From NCBI RefSeq assembly GCF_000143415.4, contig NW_003314417.1, forward strand, positions 219,866-248,827: DNA of 28,962 bases. Reading direction: 5' to 3'. Of the stretch, positions 19,926 through 28,962 are shown one piece after another. This DNA comes from Selaginella moellendorffii. Lineage: Eukaryota; Streptophyta; Lycopodiopsida; Selaginellales; Selaginellaceae. The notes under the pieces are model-generated. The model did not search any database. It was not told the origin of the DNA and was given only the letters and a program-made list of their open reading frames with translations. The translations under genes and the position numbers were made by a program. Every line of letters begins with the position of its first letter. Position 1 is the stretch's first letter.

Positions 19926-21264
19926 ATTCAAACAAATTGAGTGGCAAGCTAAGTTATAGACGAGATTGTTTAATAGGGGTTGAGTGCTGAGCTTTTCCTT
20001 GAAAAGTAATTTTATTGTGGACTATGCTATCTTTACAAAGGGAAAAGTTAGTGATTGATATTGAAGGTATTAGTTCTTTGTTGGATTTGAGTTGAGGATA
20101 TATCAATTATTAATGATTCTTCTTGTGTTTGTTATGAAGTCAGTTATATCTTGCTATAGATGGATTCATGGAGGATCATTTAGTAATCACTTGTTAAACA
20201 TAGCTTTGTTGTGCTTAGCTTTCGGATTGATGTAGAAATGCTCTTCATTAGCTTTGCATTATAAAGTTTAATTTATGGATATGTTGAAGAGGATTTTGTG
20301 GGTTGTACCATGATTTCTTCTTTACCATTGAAATTTGTTCATGCAAGACTCGTGATCATTATTAAGCAAAACTTGGCTATAGCCTTCTTTGTGATTTACT
20401 CTGGATTAGTATTTTAGGTTTGACACATCAGTAAGATGTTGTTAACTCTTGCTTAAGAAATTTGAGTCCCTTAGTATGGTTGACTAAGATCTATTCAAAT
20501 TGGCTAGTGCGATAGTTGGCATGAATGAGTGGTTGTTAGTCTTGTTGCATTCATTTATTTTTGTTGATTGTTGCTAAGGTTGATTCTAATAGATTTAAAT
20601 GTTATTTCCTTTGGGTGATACATTCACGAGCATTTTGCTTGCCAGTTGATGATATTTTGTGTTCTTTGAGTTATTTTACGTAAGTTATGTCATGGGGTAG
20701 TTACTATCAACTGGTTATATCACTCGCCTCTCTTTGGATGTTCCTTATATTGTTTAAAAGGGCTTGACTTTGTAAACAACTCTAACTGCCTATTTACAGT
20801 AGTATATCTAAACCTTACCAATGGGTTTGGTTTCTTTACTCACGAGGGTTAGAGCCTCTAACTTCTCTCTCTATGCCTCTGTGGGCAGTGGCATATCATA
20901 CTTTTGTAAGCTGGGTGACACCTAGAGTAGCACAGGTGGCTAACTCCATTTGTCATTTTCTTGTGGGCAGAGGCATATCACACTTTTGTAAGCTGGATGA
21001 CACCCATAGTAGCATAGGTGGCTAACTCTATTGGTCATTTCCTTATTGGCAATGGCCGGAAGGTGTTTGAGTTGGTAGTGCATTTGCATTAGAGAAAAAA
21101 GTTGCCTTATAACTCATTTAACTTGGTGTATTTTTCACAAAGTGAATACTGTGAATTTTTTCTAAAGTTGTTTTCTTGGCGGTGTTATAGACTAGAGTAT
21201 GCATCAACAAGGACATCGATCTTCCCTGAGGGGGGGGGGGGGGGGGCACAAATGTGATTGCGAG
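19926..21264. other. AT-rich spacer with an 82-bp tandem duplication
   Basis: No coding frame, RNA gene or known element is recognised. Bases 20881-21045 hold two copies of gtgggcag-ggcatatca-acttttgtaagctgg at 20881 and 20963 (period 82). A run of 17 G is at 21230-21246. Confidence 0.6.
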
Positions 21265-22345
21265 TATTGAAAGCTACTTATTGGTTAGTCCTTTCGAATA
21301 TTCTTTCCTTACTGCCACAATGGTAGGAGGTTAATATTGCTAAACTCTTTATGAGTCCTTGTTCAAATGTTAATAAACTTGACTTTGCATTTATATTTGG
21401 TTGGATGAGCATAAGGAAAGAATTTTTAAGTGTCTATTTAGCCAAGCATACTTGGCCCGATTTGTTAGTTTTCTTTTTCTCTATTATACACTGGCTTGAC
21501 AAGAATCCTTGTGATATTAAGATTGGTCCCTCAATATTTGCTAAATGATAACTTACCATGTCTGCCAAACACCCTTGCTATCATGTCCTTTGTATTATTA
21601 GTCCTATTCAATCCCAAATTGCTATTTATAGAAAATGTCTAAATTTGTTAATTTGCCATATCTACGGAATATAAAAGTTGTCTTGAACACAATGGTGTTA
21701 GTCCTACATACAAATTTACAATCTAGTGCCATTCCATATTTAGAAAGTTTCAAGTTTATCCTAGAGAAAGCCTAAAGCATGTGTTCCTCAATAAAGGGGG
21801 GGGTGGGGGGGGGGATTCCAAATGTATAGTAGGGATAGTGGGTAAGTTGGGCATGGTTGACCAACTTGAGGCATAGTCAAGCTCCCGTTTGCGTGCCTAT
21901 CTTTGTTTTGCATTTGGATTGGGTCTAAGCCTAAGGTCCACACTATATTAGCTAATACCCATATCCTTGTGTTAGGCCATTGGCTGAAATAGTGCTAAAC
22001 TTTGTTTGGTTCTAGGATTAGGATGTTGGATGCTCTAGGACTGTTCTAAGTCACTTCATACTTTTGTCCCTTCACTCCTTGGGCTATACACTCAAGAGTT
22101 GCTCTGTGCTCTAGTTCCATTGCTCTTTAGCTCCATGCTTAGGAGTTTGGCTTCGTTCCTTCATTTAGTAGCCCAAAGCACTAAAACTCGGGTTCCACTC
22201 TACTGTTATTTGGACACATGACATATGGCATGTGGCATGTGATACATGGCTTATGGAGGGTTTAGGTTTCACTTTGTGATTATCTTATGGTAAATCACCA
22301 TAGGATAAAGGGTAAAAACCATGTGCACTACACCCTTGCATTAAT
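21265..22345 (-). repeat. Repeat E3, inverted copy of E1
   Basis: Matches the reverse complement of about 18520-19645 end to end, including the terminal repeat (21283-21345), the TATA-like module with a G-run (21796-21814, G8-T-G10), and the gtggcatgtg short repeats. The distal terminal repeat is missing beyond about 22345. With E1 it makes inverted arms of more than 1 kb about 1.6 kb apart. Confidence 0.7.
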
Positions 22346-22900
22346 TACCATCCTTGCCAAATATACATGTGATCATTCCCAAGAGTAGAGAATTCTCACA
22401 TGGCTTTGAGATCTTCTAATGCTGCTGCTACTGCTGTGTTTTCGACTTACTTGTAGCATGAAGTTGACTCTGGGTCTTCCAAACAGCCTTTCTACCACCA
22501 TACTACTGTTAAAAGCTGTGACAAAAAACCATATCCCAACTAAAAAACTTCCTTTAGCTCTAATTAGTAAAACATACAAAGTACAATGATTACCAGTATC
22601 CCAAAATACTTTTTTCAAAATGAATAGATATCAGAGGTTCCACTCTGTAATCATGAAGAAAGGATAGATGTAAACACTGCTAGCACAGAAGTACTGTAAG
22701 TGACAGGATCACACGGGTGAAATATGTTCATTATTTGCCTGCATACTAGCATTTCTTTTTCAATGCCTTCATCTTCCCAGTACTCATGACCTATTTCTAC
22801 ACAAGCACATTCAAATACCATAAATTACATATATACATGTTCCAAGGCATACATTTTGGAGAATAAGAAACAATGACGATACTACTATGAAAATGTGTCC
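22346..22900. other. Unannotated sequence without recognised gene
   Basis: No domain is recognised. On the minus strand a short stretch (about 22455-22512) is bounded by a plausible acceptor (tttaacag) and donor (gtaagtcg) and could read MVVERLFGRPRVNFMLQ, but no family is assigned. A trinucleotide CTG/GCT cluster is at about 22420-22438. Confidence 0.3.
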
Positions 22901-22929
22901 ACTTGCAAGAAAGAAACTTCTCACTCGAA

Positions 22930-23050
22930 AGAAGAGGCTTTCAATTGTTGTCAAGCTTGAGATCCTGGTGACCCACGCCTCTCAAATAAATCTATTTGAA
23001 ATTCTTTACCAGTTGCTTGATGATTCTGGCTGCTTTCTCCTCACCAATAT
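22930..23050 (-). pseudogene. Protein-kinase catalytic-loop relic
   Basis: The minus-strand frame reads EEKAARIIKQLVKNFK, stop, IYLRGVGHQDLKLDN, stop. This fits helix alpha-E and subdomain VIb of Ser/Thr kinases (EEEAARI.KQ....YLH..G..HRDLKLDN). The catalytic-loop Arg of HRD is Gln here, consistent with CG to CA decay, and two in-frame stops disrupt it. Asp and Lys of the loop remain. Neighbouring glycine loop or DFG segments were not found. Identification rests on about 30 residues. Confidence 0.5.
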
Positions 23051-23100
23051 TCTTGCAAATATGCTATATTTAAAAGACCACATAATTATGGAATAACGCC

Positions 23101-23618
23101 TTAAGAAATGAAGGCAATATTTCCACCAATGAACGTAACCACTCGAGGAAAAATCCCTGTGCCCTGTCCAAAAGGAGACTCAGACAACACTACAAAGTCG
23201 GCAAACTTTCCTTGCATCAGCGACCCAACCAAATCCTCTAATGCAGCTGCATACACAGCCGAGGATGTGTACCTGTGAATCCAAAAACACGAACTGCATT
23301 TCAGTTTTCTCATCTGTTTTTTCTTACCCTGCCACTGCGTCCCATGCAGAAATCCTTTCCTCGGGAATCCAGGGATGACTCCAGCCCGAAGGTGTTCTCT
23401 CCATGGCAGTGCGGATCCCTCCAACTGGATTCACTGCTACCACCTTGAGACAAACCATTCACGTAACACCAAAGAAAAAGTAATTGACAGGCTTACAGGC
23501 CAGTCGGATCCTAACCACGCTACCGTTTTCGAGGGACCAGAGGTTATAAGATCCGCGTGAGCACCTTCTCACCAAGTTTCTTCACGGCGTAGTAAGCATC
23601 ATCTAGAAGTTGCTCTGG
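23101..23618 (-). pseudogene. 3' end of a YtcJ/LAF3-type amidohydrolase gene, 5'-truncated
   Basis: Three exons on the minus strand: 23497-23618 (VQPEQLLDDAYYAVKKLG ... LGSDWP), 23328-23443 (VVAVNPVGGIRTAMERTP... HPWIPEERISAWDAVAG) and 23101-23272 (YTSSAVYAAALEDLVG, KFADFVVLSESP, FIGGNIAFIS, stop TAA 23101-23103). Introns are 23444-23496 (53 bp) and 23273-23327 (55 bp), both GT..AG. GSDWP with the metal-binding-region Asp, the P-G-I--A--R motif and G-----GK-ADFVVL tail are diagnostic of the family, which includes the plant LAF3 phytochrome A signalling protein. The first exon has a frameshift: the frame of KKLGEK stops at TAA about 23548, while LGSDWP is in a neighbouring frame. The N-terminal metal-site half is missing; kelch sequence lies directly upstream. 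Confidence 0.75.
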
Positions 23619-23789
23619 CTGTACAAAAATATAGGGTTTTGCAATGGAGACAAAATGCAGTCGATGCGCACAATGCATGGTTTCTTCGGACTCTCTCTGC
23701 TCGGTTTGGCCTTTACTACGGTCTTTTGGACGTCCTGTGGTTTTCTCCTGTGATGTTTTCCTTCCTGGCGTTAGAGAGTAACTGAGGAT

Positions 23790-25067
23790 CAAACGAAACA
23801 ACCTCGCCATGTAAGATTGCACTGCCTGAGCAAAGCCAGGCTTGTACGAGAAGAGCAGCCCACGGAAGAGCTTCCCATCGATGGAGGCTTCTAGTTGAAT
23901 ACGTCGCTTACTCTAGCCTCGAACATCTTCTCGCCTAGTGGCTGAACGTGAGCTTGAAACTCTGTAGCATGAGTTTTACAGGGAAATATTGGAGAGGTCC
24001 AAGGTTTTCCACAGATACCTCCGTGAGATGAAACCAAGCTCTTGTCCACATCCCGTTGCTTGTCTAGCATGAATGGCATGGCAGGATACTCTTGCCGCCT
24101 TCTCTTAAGTTCCTTACGCATGGATAGCTTTGGTTCTGATGGATCTTTCTCCCTCAGCATCTCTTCACAGAAAAACGGCAACCATATTGTCAAGAATGGC
24201 AGCAATGTCAATAAAAGAAGAAGCCAACCTGTGTCGAGGAAATACATGTCATCCAGAGCTTCAAGCTCTTTGTTACATCCCTCATAGACGAATAATATGC
24301 CTCACTCTGCGTCCACAGAATCTCCTGCAAGGGAGAAACGTGGAGAAGGCCTGGAACTAGAGGGATTCGAAGTCGCCCAAACACCAGTCGCTGCAAAATA
24401 CATAAAAGCCCCATGAGAGACCAACAGGAAACAAATCTACCTACAAGCGAGATACTTTCCATGGCTGATTGTTGTATCCCCGGCTCTTGGCATCAGCTCG
24501 GCACCAGTCGTCTTTACCTCCCACCATGCCATTGTTTCTGGATTACCACCGTCCGCGTCACCCATGACAACGAAACAGTTCTTATAGGAAGAGCAGGTAT
24601 GGCTATCCCGAGAAATAGGCGAGGCTCCAGTGGTAGAAATCTTCTTCCAGACAAAAGTATCTACAGGGAAAAAAAAAGTTTAGAAGAAAACAAGGAAAGT
24701 TAACAGGATATTACTCGTGTTCAAAACAAGGAGGTCGTTGTAGTACTCCTCCTCTGAGGGATCGCTGGATTTCCCACTTCCCCCAAACATGAACAGGTTG
24801 TCACCGATGAGAGACGTGCTATGTCCTTCTCTCGGAGCAGGAACATCACCAAAGTGTTGGTAGCTGCATCGGATGATAAGAACAAGAAAAAACAATCGAT
24901 ACAACTCGGAGCTTACCAGTATCCAAAACAAAGAGTATGATTGAGCGGGCTGGTTCCATCAGTACCACCAAACACATAGAGCTTAGACCCGACGGCCATT
25001 GAGCTGTGGCTGTCTCGAGGAGAAGGGTGCGTTCCTTTCATCACAGGCTTGCTCCAGGTGTACGTCC
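23790..25067 (-). pseudogene. Kelch-repeat protein gene, degraded
   Basis: Exons on the minus strand: 24917-25067 (TYTWSKPVMKGTHPSPRDSH, KLYVFGGTDGTSPLN), 24715-24863 (FGDVPAPREGHSTSLIGDN, MFGGSGKSS), 24445-24660 (NTFVWKKISTTGASP, SHTCSSYKNCFVVMG), 24230-24390 (TGVWATSNP, PSPRFSLAGDSVDAE-stop-GILFVYEGC), 24019-24162 (EKDPSEPKLSMRKELKRRRQ, MLDKQRDVDKSL) and 23894-23961, then LEASIDGKLFRGLLFSYKPG in a shifted frame to about 23795. Introns are 53, 54, 54, 67 and 57 bp. Damage: TGA in place of an expected Arg codon (CGA) in exon 4, a stop/frameshift at 23891-23895, loss of the Y-ND--LD strand in two blades (after DGGN and after HGKYLA), and no first exons. Relatives are plant beta-propeller proteins of the galactose oxidase/kelch superfamily with a charged C-terminal tail; the cellular role is not known from sequence. 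Confidence 0.8.
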
Positions 25068-25074
25068 CTACGCG

Positions 25075-25960
25075 ATCACACCAGAAGAGTGAAGAACCTT
25101 GATTCTAGTCGTCGATCACAACGTGAATCCCCTCGTTGTCCGAGACGTTGTCCCTGTCGTGAGCTCCATCCACCATAGCCTCTTCACCTTTCACTCCCAA
25201 TCCTCGTCGCATTTCCGACCAGAGCACATCGATCTGTCAAATGCACCTGCGCAGGCGGATGCCAGCGATTGTTTTCCCAGCGTAAGTCTGGAAGGTCTCG
25301 CTGACCATTGAGCACAACTATGGCGACACAGAGAAAGCCATGAGCCTCTCAAACCTTTGCAAATGGAGAAACAAACACAACCTCGTTGTAATAGGCTGGG
25401 ACTTTCAGCCGCTTAGGACCGTTATCCAGTCCCGTTCCCAGGACTTCTTCCGGAGCTGCCCAAAAATGAACGCGTTAGAGTTTTTTCTAGTGTCTAAATC
25501 GAAGGAACTCACTCAAAGGTGTTGGATAAGGAACAAATGTAGGTTGCGGCTTTTGGTAGGAGGTTTTTTGGTCCCTCACCAGGCTCGACGCCGCCGTTGC
25601 TGCAATTGGCCGGAATATCTTGGTCATCCTGGAACATCTCAAGTTAGAATCGCAGGGACGACGATAGGGGGGTTGAGACTCTTTTACCAGATGATATTCT
25701 CAGTTGAGTACTTTTTCCATAAGTGTGACTCTTTTCTTCACGAACTCGGTAATTCTACGAACTCTACAAACAGAGACAAATCCCTTCCTAGGGTTAGAAA
25801 TAGGATAAATGAAACGTACCATCTACATATCAATCTGCAAAGCATACTTAAGCAAAGCATTCCCTCCCAGTCGATGGAGCGGTTGCAAATCTAGAATTGA
25901 AACAGTACCTCCCATATTGCCATCTTGGCCGTCTATATCAATCGTCACAGATTTGGACAG
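25075..25960 (-). other. Unidentified coding-like sequence upstream of the kelch fragment
   Basis: Composition is GC-richer than the region to the right and several minus-strand stretches look coding. One is an uninterrupted frame of about 42 codons (about 25825-25953) starting VTIDIDGQDGNMGGTVSILD and ending LLKYALQIDM. Another reads PKRLKVPAYYNEVVFVSPF (about 25370-25440) and continues VLNGQRDLPDLRW (about 25270-25320) after stops. No family is recognised. It could be the upstream exons of a second broken gene. It does not supply the missing kelch N-terminus. The plus-strand 184-codon frame at 25340-25894 shows no domain and is treated as a shadow. Confidence 0.35.
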
Positions 25961-26060
25961 TCAGATTAATAGTATCTACCATAAGTAAAAATGGATATTC
26001 TTAAAATGGAATATGTGACGCCAATGCCAAAATAGCAACTTTAAATAAAGAGTTTGATGA

Positions 26061-26086
26061 CTAGCAGGGAACCCAGCTCCGCTGGG
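26061..26086 (-). mobile_element. Helitron-like 3' terminus 1
   Basis: On the minus strand: CCCAGC-GGA-GCTGGG hairpin, 7 nt (ttccctg), then CTAG followed by T. A short GC hairpin a few bases before CTRR-T is the hallmark 3' end of Helitrons. The element body would extend to higher coordinates; its TC 5' end is not located. Confidence 0.45.
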
Positions 26087-26441
26087 ATAGTTAGATGCTA
26101 ATTCTAAAAAGAGAACAATTTATTAAAACTTGCTTAAGTTCAATATGTAACAAGCACTTGGTTTATTTAGTTTTTACTTAGTGATTGCAACCAAACACTA
26201 TTTCTTAAATGGTTTACTGGAATAGAATAATACAAGCTTGGACTCAAAGCTTAAAAGAATTATTCAACACATGAAGAGGTGGCTTAATCATATTCCTCAA
26301 TTTGGTATATTATTTGGGCATTCCAGAGGTAAGAGCAGTTAATGGGATGGCATGGTAAAGGGCTTTTTGGTATAGAATGGCTCGTTGTCTTTATATACAG
26401 TCATTCTATATAGATGACCTAGTCATTATAGAACTAATTAG

Positions 26442-26467
26442 TCAGCAAGGATCCCAGCTCTGCTGGG
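26442..26467 (-). mobile_element. Helitron-like 3' terminus 2
   Basis: On the minus strand: TCCCAGC-AGA-GCTGGGA hairpin, then tccttg and CTGA. It is homologous to terminus 1 position by position. The base after CTGA is C rather than T, so this copy is decayed or truncated. Confidence 0.4.
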
Positions 26468-26562
26468 AGTAGTAGAGAATATTTTCAATTTGAAAAAATG
26501 TAGTTGTAATTATAATTGTTCAATCTATTTCTTTTTTTGCTTTCTCCTGGCATGTTTATTTT

Positions 26563-26735
26563 TATTTTATCTTAATTTTACTACTATTAATCTCCAAATT
26601 AATGGAAAATAATGCAATTAGATAATAATGCAAGTGTTGGGGAAGATAAGATCATTTTTTAATCATCATCAAATTTTAATTTAAATTCTTTTATTGCCTA
26701 TATAAAAAGTTACACAAACCTAAACACATCTACAA
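26563..26735. repeat. Left arm of AT-rich inverted repeat
   Basis: Aligns with the reverse complement of 27319-27485 over about 170 bp with few differences (shared words: tttactactatt, ggaaaataatgcaattaga, atgcaagtgtt, aacacatct). About 580 bp separate the arms. Consistent with two opposed copies of a MITE or Helitron remnant. Confidence 0.65.
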
Positions 26736-27318
26736 ATTAAATTATAAATCATATTGAGTCGAAGAGTTTTCTACAATATTCATCTTAAAATTAATATAAA
26801 TCATAGTTGTAAATATTTCTTTGATAAATATTTTAATAAATAGTTGCTATATATGTGTTGTATTGTATGCATTGTATTTATTTTTATATTTTCATGTATC
26901 AATGCACAAAAGAATACTCTTAAAAACAGTATTATAGCTTTAGGATATCACACAAATCTTAAACTATATCTACTTTGATGCCATACGCACTCTACATAAT
27001 GAGTTTGTTTTTGGTTACTTATGGAACTTTGATCTTCATGCAGGGGTTCTTAAGTTCTTCTCCAGCTTCCTTTGGAAAAATGTGCCACAGGTAAGAAGAA
27101 TTCTCCCAATAATCTGGAAGCTTTTTGTGACTAATATGTGATCGATCTCTGAGGGCGCTGCTGTGCTTAAAAGAGCACGACAAATTGTACAAAATAGTGT
27201 TAAGTCAAGTTTTATATGGCCATTTATAGTGAAATATACACTTACAGAAAATATGCATGTTAATTCGTTTGGTTTTGTAAAAACTAAATTTTCTTTTCAA
27301 ATATGGCAGCAATATTTT

Positions 27319-27485
27319 AGATGTGTTTAGATTTTTGTACCTTTTTATAAGAATAATAAAAAATTTAAATTCAAATTTAATGATTATTAAAAAATGATCC
27401 TATGTTCCTCAACACTTGCATTATATCTAATTGCATTATTTTCCATTTATTTGGAGATGAATAGTAGTAAAATTAAGATAAATTT
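27319..27485. repeat. Right arm of AT-rich inverted repeat
   Basis: Reverse-complementary partner of 26563-26735. Confidence 0.65.
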
Positions 27486-28807
27486 AACATTGTATACAAT
27501 CAAAATATCTAACATTTTAGAATTACAAAAGAAGATCTATTTATCTTTGATATGCTATATCTCCCAGCGGATATATCAGCATACTCTTTGATCTATAGAA
27601 TAAAACCTTTATAGAACAAAGAGTATTTAATTGATTCAATAGTATATTGTAGAATTAAACATAATTTTTTTGTACAAAGATCATATATAGCAGACACAAT
27701 AGAAAACATACTATAAAGTTTAAATGTAAATAATGTGGTGAATATAGAAAATGATTTTTTTCATAACTTAAAATATAAGAGTTGAATGGCACCAGCTATT
27801 TTATCTTATAAATTAGCTTTAGTTTTGTCAATAATCTTATGATACTTATTATACACTCATAATGAATATAATCGCATTGAGTTGTTTGTTCGCTCAGATA
27901 TAGTCTAAGATTTGTGTAATATCTGTAAGTGATAAGATTTGTGTAATTTGTGTAAGTGATAATACTGTTTTTAAGACTAATAATTTAAAAATTGATAAAT
28001 AAATATTTGATAAATAAATATAATGACATACAGGTAAAAATATGATTGAGCAACATTAGACACAATACAAAAGGCTACAATCTACAAAAATGTCATTCCA
28101 GGAAAAAAATGATTACGCATCATGAATACCCTAATATCAGAGTAAAACCTTACCTTTCACTGAAAAATATTAGCCTCAATAACATTGTTATAATGCCATA
28201 AACTTAAATAAAAATCAATGAAACTTAGAGATAATAATCTTAATTTATATAAGCATTTTCTCTATATAAAAAGATATACAGAAACAATGTTAATGATATG
28301 TAATATAATACTTTAACTTTTAATAAATACTAATCTGCATAACAATATTTATTTTTTATAAATTTATAAAATGTATGTAGTTTGAGTTTTAAATCTATAT
28401 TTTTTATCATTATTATATTTTAATATACTTAAAGTAACACTTTAATATAAAAATAAAATATAAAAAACAGATTATAAAATATTTATATTTTTTTTAAAAT
28501 TTAGATGTAGCACCTAAATAATAATATTTTTATATTTTTTCTGTGGTACTATATTTAATATAGTATAATAACATTATCAGACCCAGGAGTGATGAAAATT
28601 AGTTGCTAAAGTCTCAACTATGCTAGGAACATCGTGTTTATTCCTGATGTTTTAGTAATTTCTAAGAGTTCTAATCATAATTGTAATTTTTAACATAATC
28701 ATAATGATAACATATATAGTTAAACATATATAATCTTTATATTAGAAATCCCTTCTACAATTGACTCTATCACTAACACAAAACACGATATTCAAATCAT
28801 GTTCAAG

Positions 28808-28962
28808 GCTCGGCAGGGCGTGAAATACATTTGCCTCGACAGCTTACAGGTGCTCAACTCTGAAACTCTGGAACCAGTTGCCAAGGACGGTGTCACCTTT
28901 GGCGAAGTTTGCATGCATGGGAACGTGGTGTTCAAGGGGTACTTGAACAATTGTAGAAGAGT
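28808..28962 (+). CDS. Acyl-activating (AMP-binding) enzyme, partial exon at window end
   Basis: The plus frame reads ARQGVKYICLDSLQVLNSETL, EPVAKDGVTFGEVCMHGNVVFKGYL, then continues out of the window (51 codons seen). KARQG, the D-------PVP-DG segment and GE-----GN-V--GYL are characteristic of plant acyl-activating enzymes of the peroxisomal or benzoate/butyrate-CoA ligase type (adenylate-forming family, region just before the A8 hinge). These enzymes adenylate a carboxylate and transfer it to CoA. ttcaag before 28808 is a plausible splice acceptor, and upstream sequence does not resemble the family, so this is probably an internal exon. No stop is seen. Whether the gene is intact cannot be judged here. 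Confidence 0.75.

Larger units (their letters stand above)
25961..28800. other. AT-rich intergenic or intronic DNA with repeat remnants
   Basis: Strongly AT-rich sequence with no recognised coding frame longer than a few codons of plausible protein. It contains two Helitron-like termini (26061-26086 and 26442-26467), inverted repeats (26563-26735 with 27319-27485; 26919-26972 with 27896-27976), and a 47-bp stretch with splice-like ends (27044-27090). It may be a large transposon-filled intron of the acyl-activating enzyme gene entered at 28808. Confidence 0.5.

Noticed and set aside
22373-22618. 81-codon minus-strand frame
   Set aside because: A splice-bounded short exon is conceivable inside it, but no family or neighbouring exon supports a gene.
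22887-23096. 69-codon plus-strand frame
   Set aside because: It is antisense to the kinase relic and has no recognisable domain.
25340-25894. 184-codon plus-strand frame
   Set aside because: No domain, odd composition, and it lies antisense to minus-strand coding-like blocks and partly to splice-site-bearing sequence. Treated as a shadow.

Overview
The window looks like repeat-rich nuclear DNA of a land plant, most likely a compact-intron lycophyte such as Selaginella. The evidence is a set of degraded plant-type gene fragments whose introns are only 53-67 bp with GT..AG ends, a tRNA-iMet-type primer binding site in an LTR element, and plant-type LINE protein with a C-terminal zinc knuckle. 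There is no bacterial operon structure, CRISPR array, rRNA gene or complete tRNA gene. Species assignment is inference.

Bases 1-18427 are nested copies of one non-autonomous LTR retrotransposon family with no gag or pol (LARD-like). Element A (plus) enters from the left edge. Its internal region is 1-4443, and its 3' LTR starts at 4444 but is broken into 4444-4968, 15821-15899 and 17810-18427. Element B (minus) lies inside that LTR: 3' LTR remnant 7300-8071, internal region 8072-14073, PBS 14059-14070, 5' LTR 14074-15820. A solo LTR C (plus, 8813-10645) sits in B's interior with TSD TGTTC. A solo LTR D (minus, 15900-17804) sits in A's LTR with TSD CCCAC. The LTRs are 1.75-1.9 kb and carry a CpG-dense minisatellite of 12-, 11- and 6-bp units, three consecutive hairpins and G-boxes. 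Two 5'-truncated copies of one LINE are present: 3705-4320 (17-bp TSD, in A) and 4969-7299 (at the junction of the opposed A and B LTRs). The second keeps an open frame for the C-terminal part of a reverse transcriptase polyprotein, fused in frame to LTR repeats.

Bases 18428-22345 hold a second non-coding repeat family (E1, E2, E3) with about 90-bp terminal inverted repeats in E1, copies facing each other, and a spacer with an 82-bp tandem duplication. It shares a short TATA-like module and C-tract with the LTR family.

Bases 22346-25960 hold broken gene pieces, all on the minus strand: a protein-kinase relic, the 3' end of a YtcJ/LAF3-type amidohydrolase, a kelch-repeat gene with a premature stop and deletions, and an unidentified coding-like stretch. 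Bases 25960-28800 are AT-rich with two Helitron-like 3' termini and inverted repeats. The right edge (28808-28962, plus) enters an exon of an acyl-activating (AMP-binding) enzyme. No intact host gene is contained completely in the window; its interest lies in the architecture of the repeats and the captured or decayed gene fragments.
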